DNA of 34,897 bases from Deltaproteobacteria bacterium (GTDB lineage Bacteria; Myxococcota_A; UBA9160; SZUA-336), in assembly GCA_016875225.1 (NCBI GenBank), contig VGRW01000037.1, forward strand, positions 1 to 34,897, read 5' to 3'. Positions 25,886-33,390 of the stretch are shown in pieces. A program made the translations under genes and the position numbers. The stretch's first letter is position 1; every line of letters starts with the position of its first letter. The notes below the pieces were generated by a model. The model did no database searches and was not told the DNA's origin. It worked only from the letters and a program-made list of their open reading frames with translations.

Positions 25886-26710
25886 CTACCCCAGCCGCAG
25901 CGCGCCGGTCGCCATGGCGAGCGCCTCCGCGTCCCGCGCGAACTCTGGGACGTCGGCGTAGCGGCCGCCGTGGACCAGACGGGTCGCGCCCGCAGCGCGA
26001 AACGCGCGCGCCAGATCGGCTGCGCGCGCGGGGTCCGCGAGCGGAAGCCGCGTCAGCACGGCGACCTCGGGCGCGGGCTTGCCGGCCATCGCGAAGAGCT
26101 CGCGCAGCCGCGCGCAGTCCGCTTCGATCTGCTCGGGCCGGGCCGCCATCGGCATCCACCCGTCACCGTACCGTGTCGCCCGTTGGAGAGCGTGCGGCGG
26201 CGCGCCGCCGATCAGGATCCGCGGCCGCGCGGGCCGGGGCAGGAACAGGAACGCCTGGCCGTTGCGCTCGACCACGTCGCTCGCGAACGCGTCGTTCAGG
26301 AACGACAGGGTTTCGTCGCTCAGCGCGCCGCGCTTCTCGCGCGGCACGCCGAGCGCGCGGAACTCCGGCGCCATCCATCCCACGCCCACACCGAGCGTCG
26401 CGAACCGGCCCGCGCAGAGCTCCGCCACGGTCGCGATCGCCTTCGCGGTCGGCAGCGCCGGGCGGTAGGGGAGGATCAGCACCGCCGTCGCGAGCCCGAT
26501 GCGCTCGGTCTTCGCGCCCAGCCAGGCGAGCGCGGTGAGCGGGTCGAGGTAGCGCCCGCCGGATCCCTCGGCGTCGTCCGGCGGGATCGCGATGTGGTCG
26601 GGCACGTGGATCTCGTCGAGGCCGGCGGCCTCGGCGGCGAGCGCGCAGGCAAGCAGCGTCTCGCGACTCGACTGCGGGCCCATGGTGCGAACCGCGATTC
26701 CGATCTTCAT
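25886..26710 (-). CDS. LLM-class (F420-dependent type) oxidoreductase, second copy
   Basis: This 274-residue member of the same class shows AEAAGLDEIHVPDHIAIP, GLATAVLILPYRPALPTAK, FATLGVGVGWMAPEFRALG and ILIGGAPPHALQRATRYGDG. It is clearly homologous to the neighbouring LLM protein in barrel order but diverged enough that recent duplication is unlikely. The ATG at 26710 opens the first strand (MKIGIAVRT). It is the first gene of a leftward run of five genes (LLM, LLM, LolA-like, CoA synthetase beta and alpha). It is divergent from the membrane protein and symporter genes across 58 bases. Substrate is unknown. Confidence 0.9.
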   Translation of the reverse strand: MKIGIAVRTMGPQSSRETLLACALAAEAAGLDEIHVPDHIAIPPDDAEGSGGRYLDPLTALAWLGAKTERIGLATAVLILPYRPALPTAKAIATVAELCAGRFATLGVGVGWMAPEFRALGVPREKRGALSDETLSFLNDAFASDVVERNGQAFLFLPRPARPRILIGGAPPHALQRATRYGDGWMPMAARPEQIEADCARLRELFAMAGKPAPEVAVLTRLPLADPARAADLARAFRAAGATRLVHGGRYADVPEFARDAEALAMATGALRLG

Positions 26711-26768
26711 GCGGTCCAGCTTAGCCAGCGGTTTGACCGCGCGCGCTGCGAACCCGCAAGCTCGCGCC

Positions 26769-26999
26769 GTGTCGAAGCTCGCGCGCTCCAGAGCTCGGCG
26801 AGCGAGCCTCGCCGCGATCGCGTTGCTCTACGCGGTCTCGATCCCGTGGTACCGCGAGGGTGGCGCCGAGCCCGGAATCTGGCTCGGGCTTCCCGACTGG
26901 GCCGCGGTGGCGCTGGTCTGCTACGCCGGCGTCGCGCTTCTGAACAGCGTGGCCTGGTGGCTCGCGGAGGTTCCCGAGCACGACGGGGATGGCTCGTGA
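26769..26999 (+). CDS. Small membrane protein accompanying the symporter (DUF3311-like)
   Basis: This 76-residue protein has two predicted membrane helices, about residues 13-25 (SLAAIALLYAVSI) and 44-65 (AAVALVCYAGVALLNSVAWWL), separated by IPWYREGGAEPGIW. Size and layout, with a stop-start overlap (GTGA) into a sodium:solute symporter gene, match the small DUF3311-type partners of such symporters. The GTG at 26769 is the likely start because it sets the basic N-terminus before the first helix. The family assignment is tentative; the membrane topology and coupling are clear. Confidence 0.75.
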   Translation: MSKLARSRARRASLAAIALLYAVSIPWYREGGAEPGIWLGLPDWAAVALVCYAGVALLNSVAWWLAEVPEHDGDGS

Positions 27000-28423
27000 G
27001 CGTGGGAGCGCTCGGGCTTGCGGCGCTCGGCCTCTATCTGGCGGGGCTCTTCGCCGTCGCCGCGTTCGCGCGACGCGCCCGCCGCGACGACTCGCCGGGC
27101 GACCACTATCTGGCCGCGCGCGAGCTCGGCGTGTTCGTGCTGTTCCTGACCCTGTACGCCACGACCTACAGCGGGAACTCACTGATCGGCTATCCGGGCG
27201 AGGCCTACCGCAGCGGCTTCGCCTTCGTCATGGCGACCGGCTTCATGATGGCGATCGTCGTCTTCTTCCACGCGCTCGCGCCGAAGCTCCGGCCGCTCTC
27301 GGCGCGACACGGATTCGTGACGCCGGGCGATTTCCTGCGCTGGCGTTTCGGCGCGGAGCCGCACGGCCGGGCGCTTCGCGTCGCGGTCGCGCTGGTGATG
27401 ATATTCGCGCTCTCGAACTTCCTGTTCTCGCAGCTGCGCGCGATGGGGGAGCTTGCGACCGAGGCGACCGGCGGGCTCGTGCCGTACGAGCTCGGCGTGG
27501 TGGGGCTGGCCGCGGTGATCCTCTTCTACGAGACGACCGGGGGCATGCGCGCCGTCGCGTGGACCGACGCGGTGCAGGCCGGGATCATGTTCGCGGGCCT
27601 GGGCGCGATGATCGTGTGGCTGCTGTCCACGCCCGGCGGGCTCGCGGGGCTCTCGACTCGGATCGCCGAGCTGCGCCCCGACGCCGTGGTCGTTCCCGGC
27701 GCCACTGCCCGGGCGAACTGGGCCTCGACGATCCTCTTGCTCGGCATCGGCAGCACGCTCTATCCGCAGGCGATCCAGCGCATCTACGCCGCGTCGTCGA
27801 GCCGCACGCTGAAGCGCGCGTTTGCGCTGATGACCTGGATGCCGCTCGTCACGACCGCGGTCGTGACGATGATCGGCCTGGCCGCGATCACGCGTCTGCC
27901 CGAGCTCGCCGGGGTCGATGCCGACCGCGTGATGCCGGCGCTGCTCGCGCTCTGGGCGCAGGACGGGCTCGCATCCGCGCTTGCGGCCGTGGTCGTGTTC
28001 CTGGCCGCGATCGCCGCGATCATGTCGACCGCGGACTCGGTCCTGCTCTCGGCCGGATCGTTGGTGGCGACCGATCTGCTGGACCGCCCGCGCGATGCGC
28101 CCGCGACCACGCTTCTAGGCAAGCGCGCTGCAGCGGCGCTCTTCGCCGCGATGATCGTCCTCGCGATGCGCCGCGACCTCACGCTCTGGCGGATCACCGA
28201 GCTCAAGATGGAGGTTCTGGTCCAGTGCGCGCCCGCGTTCCTGCTCGCGATCCACTGGCCGGGTCTGCGCGCGGGACCGACGCTCGCGGGCGTGGTGCTC
28301 GGCTCGGCGCTCGCGGCGGGGTCCGTGCTCGCCGGAGTCGAGCGATTCGGCGGCGTCCACGCGGGGCTGCTCGCGCTCGTCGCGAACGCCCTGGTCGCGA
28401 CGCTCGGGTCGCTGCGCAGGTAA
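26996..28423 (+). CDS. Sodium:solute symporter family protein
   Basis: This 475-residue membrane protein has about 12-13 hydrophobic helices in the SSS (LeuT-fold) arrangement. Recognisable blocks are TLYATTYSGNSLIGYPGEAYR in the first core helices (part quoted), GGMRAVAWTDAVQAGIMF and LYPQAIQRIYAASSSRTLKRA, then AIMSTADSVLLSAGSLVATDL in the helix that usually contributes to the sodium site. The family imports organic solutes such as proline, pantothenate or carboxylates with Na+. The GTG at 26996 overlaps the stop of the small membrane protein. The substrate cannot be assigned. The next gene starts 10 bases downstream. Confidence 0.92.
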   Translation: MSVGALGLAALGLYLAGLFAVAAFARRARRDDSPGDHYLAARELGVFVLFLTLYATTYSGNSLIGYPGEAYRSGFAFVMATGFMMAIVVFFHALAPKLRPLSARHGFVTPGDFLRWRFGAEPHGRALRVAVALVMIFALSNFLFSQLRAMGELATEATGGLVPYELGVVGLAAVILFYETTGGMRAVAWTDAVQAGIMFAGLGAMIVWLLSTPGGLAGLSTRIAELRPDAVVVPGATARANWASTILLLGIGSTLYPQAIQRIYAASSSRTLKRAFALMTWMPLVTTAVVTMIGLAAITRLPELAGVDADRVMPALLALWAQDGLASALAAVVVFLAAIAAIMSTADSVLLSAGSLVATDLLDRPRDAPATTLLGKRAAAALFAAMIVLAMRRDLTLWRITELKMEVLVQCAPAFLLAIHWPGLRAGPTLAGVVLGSALAAGSVLAGVERFGGVHAGLLALVANALVATLGSLRR

Positions 28424-28433
28424 GATCGCGCGC

Positions 28434-29489
28434 GTGGAGAAGCTCGACCGCGACGATCGTGTGGCAAGGATCGAGGCCTGGATCGGCGCTAACGCCGGCG
28501 CTCCGGCGCGCGTGTCGAATCTGCGCCGCATGGCCGGAGGCTCGTCACGGCAGGTCTGGAGCCTCGACCTCGAGCTCGGCGGCGCAAGCGCGGCCGAGAA
28601 GCGTGCGCTCGTGCTGCGGATCGATCCGACCGCGGCCACGGCGCGCGGAGCCTCGGCCGATGGCGGCGGCTTCCGATTGGAGTTTCGCCTGCTCGAAGAG
28701 GCGCTGCGCTGCGAGGTCCCGGTGCCGCGCGTGTACTGGCCTTGCGCCGAGCTCGAGCCGCTGGGCGGGCCGTTCTACTTCATGGATCGGATCGAGGGCG
28801 AGACGATCGGAACGCGAATCCTGCGCGAGCCGTCGCTCGCGAACGCGCGGGAGCGGCTGCCCGAGCAGCTCGGCCGCGCGCTCGCGCGCATCCACCGCAT
28901 GAATCCCGCCGCGCCCGGGCTCGAGCGGATCGCCCGCGCCGCGCCCGGCCAGTCGAGCGTCAGGGAGCAGCTCGCGCAGGTCCGGCGCGGCATCGACTCG
29001 GCGCCTTCCCCTACACCAGTCTGTGAATGGGCCTACCGGTGGCTCGAGCGCAGCGTGCCGGGCGGATCGGCCGCGCAGCCGGCCGCCGCGCTCGTGCACG
29101 GCGACTACCGGATGGGCAACGTGGTGGTCGGCCCCGAAGGGCTGCGCGCCGTGCTCGACTGGGAGCTCGCGCACGTGGGGGATCCGCACGAGGACCTGGC
29201 CTGGATGTGCACGAAGACCTGGCGATTCGGCAATCCGGCCGCGCCGGTCGGCGGAGTCGGTCCGCGCGAGCCGTTCTACCGCGCCTACGAAACCGAGAGC
29301 GGCCGAGTTCTCGATCGCGACGCGCTGCGCTGGTGGGAGGTGCTCTGCTCGGCGAAGGTCTGCGTCGTCTGGATCGTGCAGGTGAACGCCTATCTGTCGG
29401 GCGTCATCCCCAGCGTCGAGCAGGCCGCGATCGGACGGCGCATGGCCGAGACCGAGCTCGACCTGCTGCAGCTCCTCGAAGACGCGTAG
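28434..29489 (+). CDS. APH-fold phosphotransferase family protein
   Basis: This 351-residue protein has the aminoglycoside-phosphotransferase/kinase fold. The catalytic loop is LVHGDYRMGNVVVG with H222 and D224, and the metal-binding AVLDWELAHVGDPHEDLAW contains D242. This pattern is closest to the phosphotransferase family related to the kinase domain of ACAD10/11, which acts on hydroxyacyl-CoA or similar small molecules, rather than to antibiotic-resistance enzymes. The GTG at 28434 follows the symporter stop by 10 bases, so it may share that transcript. The last 100 bases overlap the convergent methyltransferase gene. Substrate is unknown. Confidence 0.88.
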   Translation: MEKLDRDDRVARIEAWIGANAGAPARVSNLRRMAGGSSRQVWSLDLELGGASAAEKRALVLRIDPTAATARGASADGGGFRLEFRLLEEALRCEVPVPRVYWPCAELEPLGGPFYFMDRIEGETIGTRILREPSLANARERLPEQLGRALARIHRMNPAAPGLERIARAAPGQSSVREQLAQVRRGIDSAPSPTPVCEWAYRWLERSVPGGSAAQPAAALVHGDYRMGNVVVGPEGLRAVLDWELAHVGDPHEDLAWMCTKTWRFGNPAAPVGGVGPREPFYRAYETESGRVLDRDALRWWEVLCSAKVCVVWIVQVNAYLSGVIPSVEQAAIGRRMAETELDLLQLLEDA

Positions 29490-30208
29490 GGTCCGAGCGA
29501 GTCGCGCAAGCCGACGACCCAGCCGATCACCGCCAGGACCGGGGTCTCGAGTGCCGCGGCCTCGAAGTCCCGTTCGGCCTGCGCGACGGTGGTGACCAGC
29601 ACCCGCTCTCGTGGGGAGCAGCCCGCGCTCACGAATGCGACGGGAAGATCGGCCGGATAGCCCAGCGCCACGAGCTGTGTACGCCAGGCGGGCACGGTGG
29701 CTCCGGCCATCAGCAGCACCAAGGTGTTGCGCGGCTGATAGGGCGGGATCGAGTAGCGTCCGTCCTCGTCCCGACGGTGCGCCGTGGCGACGGTGAAGCT
29801 GTCCGCGAAGTCGCGATGGGTGACCGGGATTCCCGCGAGTGCGGGTACGGCGGTGGCGCTGGAGACGCCCGGGACGATCTCGAACTCGATCCCGTGCTCC
29901 GCGAGCGGGAGGATCTCTTCTCCTACCCGTCCCAGGACGGAGGGATCCCCTCCCTTGAGGCGAACGACGTCCTTGTCAGCGAGCGCGAGCTCCACGAGCA
30001 GTCGATTGATCTGCTCCTGCGTCATCGCGTGTCGGCCGCAGCGCTTTCCCACGTGAACGAGCTCGGCGCGAAGGCCCTCGAGGAGCTCCGGGCTCACCAG
30101 GCTGTCGTACAGGACGACATCTGCTTCCTGCAGCGCGCGCAATCCGCGAACGGTGATGAGCTCGGGATCGCCCGGTCCCGCTCCGACGAAGCGCACCCTG
30201 CCGCGCAA
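29390..30208 (-). CDS. cobA: Uroporphyrinogen-III C-methyltransferase (SUMT), probable NirE role
   Basis: This 272-residue SAM-dependent methyltransferase converts uroporphyrinogen III to precorrin-2, the branch point to siroheme, cobalamin and heme d1. Diagnostic blocks are FVGAGPGDPELITVRG, DVVLYDSLVSPELLE, RLKGGDPSVLGRVGEE and PGVSSATAVPALAGIPVTHR. The start is taken as TTG at 30208 because GGGAGGTG (30221-30214) sits at ideal spacing and the protein then starts two residues before the family N-terminus; an ATG at 30406 would add about 66 unrelated residues. The core ends at GLRDSLG, and a tail of some 35 residues runs antisense through the phosphotransferase gene. Its place beside nirS suggests a dedicated NirE role. 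Confidence 0.9.
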   Translation of the reverse strand: MRGRVRFVGAGPGDPELITVRGLRALQEADVVLYDSLVSPELLEGLRAELVHVGKRCGRHAMTQEQINRLLVELALADKDVVRLKGGDPSVLGRVGEEILPLAEHGIEFEIVPGVSSATAVPALAGIPVTHRDFADSFTVATAHRRDEDGRYSIPPYQPRNTLVLLMAGATVPAWRTQLVALGYPADLPVAFVSAGCSPRERVLVTTVAQAERDFEAAALETPVLAVIGWVVGLRDSLGPYASSRSCSRSSSVSAMRRPIAACSTLGMTPDR

Positions 30209-30441
30209 TGTTGCACCTCCCGCCGTCGAGTGTCTCCCCGCATTCTGCCAGATCCGTGCCGTGACATCCGCGCTCACCGGGCCTGGATTCGGCTTGCTCG
30301 AAGCTCGAGCCGGTGCACACTTCGACACATCACCGAGTGACACGGCGCCGCATGCCGTCGTCCCGCTCGCTCGAAGAACTCCGCGCGAGGGGTCTAGCGC
30401 GGGCATTCGAATTGCAACTCTGTGCGAACGGGAGGTTCCGC
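30209..30441. promoter_or_regulatory. Divergent control region between SUMT and nirS
   Basis: This 233-base non-coding stretch must hold the promoters of both the SUMT gene and the nirS operon. It contains a GGGAGG ribosome-binding site just before each start. No match to the FNR/DNR palindrome TTGAT-N4-ATCAA was found by eye; only a half-site-like ATCAC at 30329-30333. A short imperfect dyad, ACGGC...GCCGT, lies at 30342-30358. I cannot assign a regulator. Confidence 0.5.
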
Positions 30442-32121
30442 ATGTTCAAGTTCGTAGCGATTGATTGCAGCGTGTCGCGTTCGTTGGCCCGCAGGCTCGC
30501 GCTAGGCGCGGTCGGTGTTTTCGCTCTCTTGCTCCAGGCTGCGCCCGCAATGTCGGCCGACCCGGCGCCCGCGCCCGTCGTCGTCCAGCCGGTGCCGAAG
30601 CTGACGCCCGCGGAGTTCGACCAGGGCAAGCAGATCTACTTCGATCGCTGCTCGGGGTGCCACGGAACGTTGCGCAAGGGCGCGACCGGACCGGTGATCG
30701 ACGACACCGCCATGCGCCAGAAGACGCTCGAGAAGCTCGAGAGCGTGATCTACGACGGCACCGATGCCGGCATGCCCGGCTGGGGCCGCACGGGCGAGAT
30801 GACGAAGGCCGAGACCACGCTGATGGCGAAGTTCCTGCAGAACACACCGCCGATCCCGCCCGAGATGAGCATCGCGGACATGAAGAAGACGCACAAGATC
30901 CACGTTCCGGTCGAGCAGCGGCTCAAGAAGCCCGAGCACGACTACGACATCGACGAGCTCTTCGGCGTGATCCTGCGCGACGCGGGCAAGGGCGCGGTCA
31001 TCGACGGCAAGAGCAAGAAGCTGCTCAGCGTCGTCGACACCGGCTACGCGGTCCACATCTTCCGATCGTCCGCGACCGGGCGGTATTTCTACACGATCGG
31101 CCGCGACGGCAAGGTGAGCCTGATCGACCTCTACGCGGCCAAGCCGACCGTGGTGGCCGAGGTCCGCACCTGTCTCGACGCGCGCAGCGTCGAGGTCTCG
31201 AAGTACAAGGGGCCGAAGGGCGACTTCGTCGACCAGCTCGCGATCGTCGGCTGCTACTGGCCACCGCAGCTGGTCATCATCGACGGGCAGACACTGGAGC
31301 CGAAGAAGGTGATCTCGACCCGGTCGATGACCTACGACACGGACGAGTACCACCCGGAGCCGCGCGTCGCGACGATCCTCGCCTCGCACTTCGACAGCGA
31401 GTGGGTGGTCGCGATCAAGGAGACGGGCCTGGTCTGGCTGGTCGACTACTCGGACCTCGAGAACGTCAAGATGCACCAGATCGAGACCGAGCGGTTCCTG
31501 CACGACGGTGGCTGGGATGCGACCAAGCGCTACCTGCTGATCGCCGCGAACATGCGCGACCAGATGGTGGTCGTGGACACCAAGGAGAAGAAGTTCGTCA
31601 CCAAGTTCGAGACCGGCGTGAAGCCGCACCCCGGCCGCGGCGCGAACTGGATCGATCCGGAGTACGGGCCGGTGAGCGCGACCACGCATCTGGGCGAGGG
31701 GAAGATCAGCGTCTACGGATCGGATCCCGCGAAGCACCCGGAGCACGCCTGGAAGGTCGTGCGCGAGGCGGAGACTGCCGGACCGGGATTGTTCCTGAAG
31801 ACCCATCCGAAGAGCGAGAACGTCTGGACCGACGCCACGTTCGCCAAGGACGGCAACTCCAACCAGACGATCTGCGTGTTCAAGAAGAAGGACTTCGACG
31901 CCGACCCCACCTGCTTCCCGGCCACCCAGCACGGGAAGATCGTGCACTTCGAGTACAACAAAGCTGGCGACGAGGTCTGGGCATCGGTCTGGGACAAGAA
32001 GGGCGCGCTGATCGTCTACGACGACAAGACGCTCAAGGAGAAGGCCCGGATCGAAGCCGACTGGATGGTCACCCCTACCGGAAAGTGGAACGTCTATAAC
32101 ACTGTCCAGGACGTCTACTGA
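30442..32121 (+). CDS. nirS: Cytochrome cd1 nitrite reductase NirS
   Basis: This 559-residue periplasmic enzyme reduces nitrite to nitric oxide. A signal peptide with a long basic N-region ends near AMSA (about residue 36). The cytochrome c domain has CSGCH at residues 70-74. The eight-bladed d1 propeller follows. The proximal heme d1 ligand is expected at H205 in GYAVHIFR, and the two catalytic distal histidines at H304 (YHPEPRVA) and H354 (FLHDGG); all are kept. The C-terminus VTPTGKWNVYNT is the NirS ending. These residues favour NirS over the maturation protein NirN. The ATG at 30442 follows GGGAGG by 6 bases. A cytochrome gene starts 15 bases after its stop. Confidence 0.95.
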   Translation: MFKFVAIDCSVSRSLARRLALGAVGVFALLLQAAPAMSADPAPAPVVVQPVPKLTPAEFDQGKQIYFDRCSGCHGTLRKGATGPVIDDTAMRQKTLEKLESVIYDGTDAGMPGWGRTGEMTKAETTLMAKFLQNTPPIPPEMSIADMKKTHKIHVPVEQRLKKPEHDYDIDELFGVILRDAGKGAVIDGKSKKLLSVVDTGYAVHIFRSSATGRYFYTIGRDGKVSLIDLYAAKPTVVAEVRTCLDARSVEVSKYKGPKGDFVDQLAIVGCYWPPQLVIIDGQTLEPKKVISTRSMTYDTDEYHPEPRVATILASHFDSEWVVAIKETGLVWLVDYSDLENVKMHQIETERFLHDGGWDATKRYLLIAANMRDQMVVVDTKEKKFVTKFETGVKPHPGRGANWIDPEYGPVSATTHLGEGKISVYGSDPAKHPEHAWKVVREAETAGPGLFLKTHPKSENVWTDATFAKDGNSNQTICVFKKKDFDADPTCFPATQHGKIVHFEYNKAGDEVWASVWDKKGALIVYDDKTLKEKARIEADWMVTPTGKWNVYNTVQDVY

Positions 32122-32136
32122 TCCGAGGGAGGATTC

Positions 32137-32745
32137 GTGAAGCGATTCGTGATCGCGGTGGTGTCCGCGTGCGTGCTCCTGGCCAGCGGGGGTCCGGCGC
32201 ACGCGGACGGGAAGAAGCCCCACCAGTTCGCAGGGGCGACGAAGTGCCGCTCGTGCCACGAGAAGGACGAGATCGGCAACCAGTACGGGAAGTGGCTCGA
32301 CTCCAAGCACGCCAAGGCTTGGGGGACTCTCGCCTCCGACAAGGCGAAGCAGTGGGGCAAGGACAGGGGGATCGACGACCCCCAGGCCTCCGACAAGTGC
32401 GTGAAGTGCCACGTCGCCGGGCACGGCGAGCCCAAGGCCCGCCTCGGGATGAAGTACGCCAAGACGGAGGGCGTGACCTGCGAGGCGTGTCACGGACCGG
32501 GCAGTGACTACCGCAAGAAGAAGATCATGATGGATCAGAAGAAGGCGGTGGAGAAGGGCCTCGTGCTGCAGAGCGAGAAGGTCTGCCTGACCTGCCACAA
32601 CGACGAGAGCCCCGCCTGGGATCCCGCGCGCTACAAGCTGGCCGGAGGCAAGACCGCGGGATTCGACTACGAGCAGGCGACGAAGGCGATCGCGCATCCG
32701 GTGCCGGCAGGGTACGACCCGTCCAAGGACAGCGACGCAGAGTAG
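32137..32745 (+). CDS. Soluble tetraheme cytochrome c, c554-like
   Basis: This 202-residue secreted cytochrome has a Sec signal (VVSACVLLASGGPAHA, cleavage near residue 23). Four c-type heme sites are seen: CRSCH (37-41), CVKCH (88-92), CEACH (115-119, followed by GPG) and CLTCH (150-154). The spacing and the GVTCEACHGPG block resemble the cytochrome c554 family, whose members shuttle electrons in the periplasm. It probably passes electrons to NirS, encoded 15 bases upstream. The GTG start at 32137 follows a GAGGGAGGA ribosome-binding site. The next gene begins only 3 bases after the stop. Heme count is read directly; the partner is inferred. Confidence 0.88.
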   Translation: MKRFVIAVVSACVLLASGGPAHADGKKPHQFAGATKCRSCHEKDEIGNQYGKWLDSKHAKAWGTLASDKAKQWGKDRGIDDPQASDKCVKCHVAGHGEPKARLGMKYAKTEGVTCEACHGPGSDYRKKKIMMDQKKAVEKGLVLQSEKVCLTCHNDESPAWDPARYKLAGGKTAGFDYEQATKAIAHPVPAGYDPSKDSDAE

Positions 32746-32748
32746 GAC

Positions 32749-33390
32749 GTGGCGGACACGGAGGACGGCGAAGGCATCGAGAAGCGGGTTCAGGGCGCGA
32801 CGTGGACGGTCCTGGGCGGCGCGCTGGTCTTCGTGCTCATGCTCTTCTCGTTGCAGTGCCCGCACGGGGAGGACGGAAGCCGAGCGGACTACCCGAAGCG
32901 CACGTTGCCGCCGGAGCCGGAGCCCGTGCTGCTCGCCGGGCCCGAGCCGAGCGACGACTACTTCCCCTGCAGCGACTGCCACGACGAGACGATGAAGGTC
33001 GATCCCGAGCGGCGCGCGATGGAGGAGGACCACGAAGACATCGAGGTCGTCCATGGCGACCTGTGGTGCCTGCAGTGTCACTCGGCCGAAGACCGCGACT
33101 CGCTCCAGCTCGCGGACCGCACTCACGTGGCGTTCGGGGAATCGTGGAAGATGTGCCTGCAGTGCCACGGGCAGAGGCGCCAGGACTGGCCGACCGGAAT
33201 CCACGGCAAACGCACCGGTCACTGGTGGGGCCCGAAGGAGGTCCGGACCTGCATCGAGTGCCACGACCCGCACGCGCCGCGCTTCAAGGCGATCGAGCCG
33301 CTTCCGCCTCCGCGACGTCCGGAGGCGATCCTGAGCTCGACCGCCGCGGCGTCGAGCGTTCCCGCCCAGGAGGTCTCCGATGAACCCTGA
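32749..33390 (+). CDS. Membrane-anchored tetraheme cytochrome c
   Basis: This 213-residue protein has one N-terminal membrane helix (about residues 16-35, ATWTVLGGALVFVLMLFSL) that serves as an uncleaved anchor, then a proline/glutamate-rich linker. The periplasmic domain has four heme motifs: CSDCH (74-78), CLQCH (107-111), CLQCH (136-140) and CIECH (168-172). It resembles the small multiheme subunits that accompany NrfD-type modules (NrfB, DsrJ and related proteins) rather than a catalytic cytochrome. The GTG start at 32749 follows the previous stop by 3 bases. The stop overlaps the ferredoxin gene by 11 bases. It probably links the ferredoxin and NrfD subunits to the soluble c554-like cytochrome and NirS. 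Confidence 0.85.
   Translation: MADTEDGEGIEKRVQGATWTVLGGALVFVLMLFSLQCPHGEDGSRADYPKRTLPPEPEPVLLAGPEPSDDYFPCSDCHDETMKVDPERRAMEEDHEDIEVVHGDLWCLQCHSAEDRDSLQLADRTHVAFGESWKMCLQCHGQRRQDWPTGIHGKRTGHWWGPKEVRTCIECHDPHAPRFKAIEPLPPPRRPEAILSSTAAASSVPAQEVSDEP

Noticed and set aside
28434-29489. Aminoglycoside resistance phosphotransferase
   Set aside because: The fold is shared, but the HGDYRMGN and LDWELAHVGDPHEDLAW pattern fits the metabolic ACAD10/11-like subgroup, and the context is metabolic.
30320-30334. Possible FNR/DNR site upstream of nirS
   Set aside because: Only one half (ATCAC) resembles the consensus; the left half CTTCG does not match TTGAT.
30209-30406. ATG start at 30406 for the SUMT gene
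   Set aside because: It would add about 66 residues with no homology and no good ribosome-binding site, while the TTG at 30208 has GGGAGGTG at ideal distance and fits the family length.
30442-32121. NirN (heme d1 maturation protein) instead of NirS
   Set aside because: Both distal catalytic histidines (H304, H354), the proximal d1 ligand (H205) and the NirS C-terminal block are kept, which favours the reductase.
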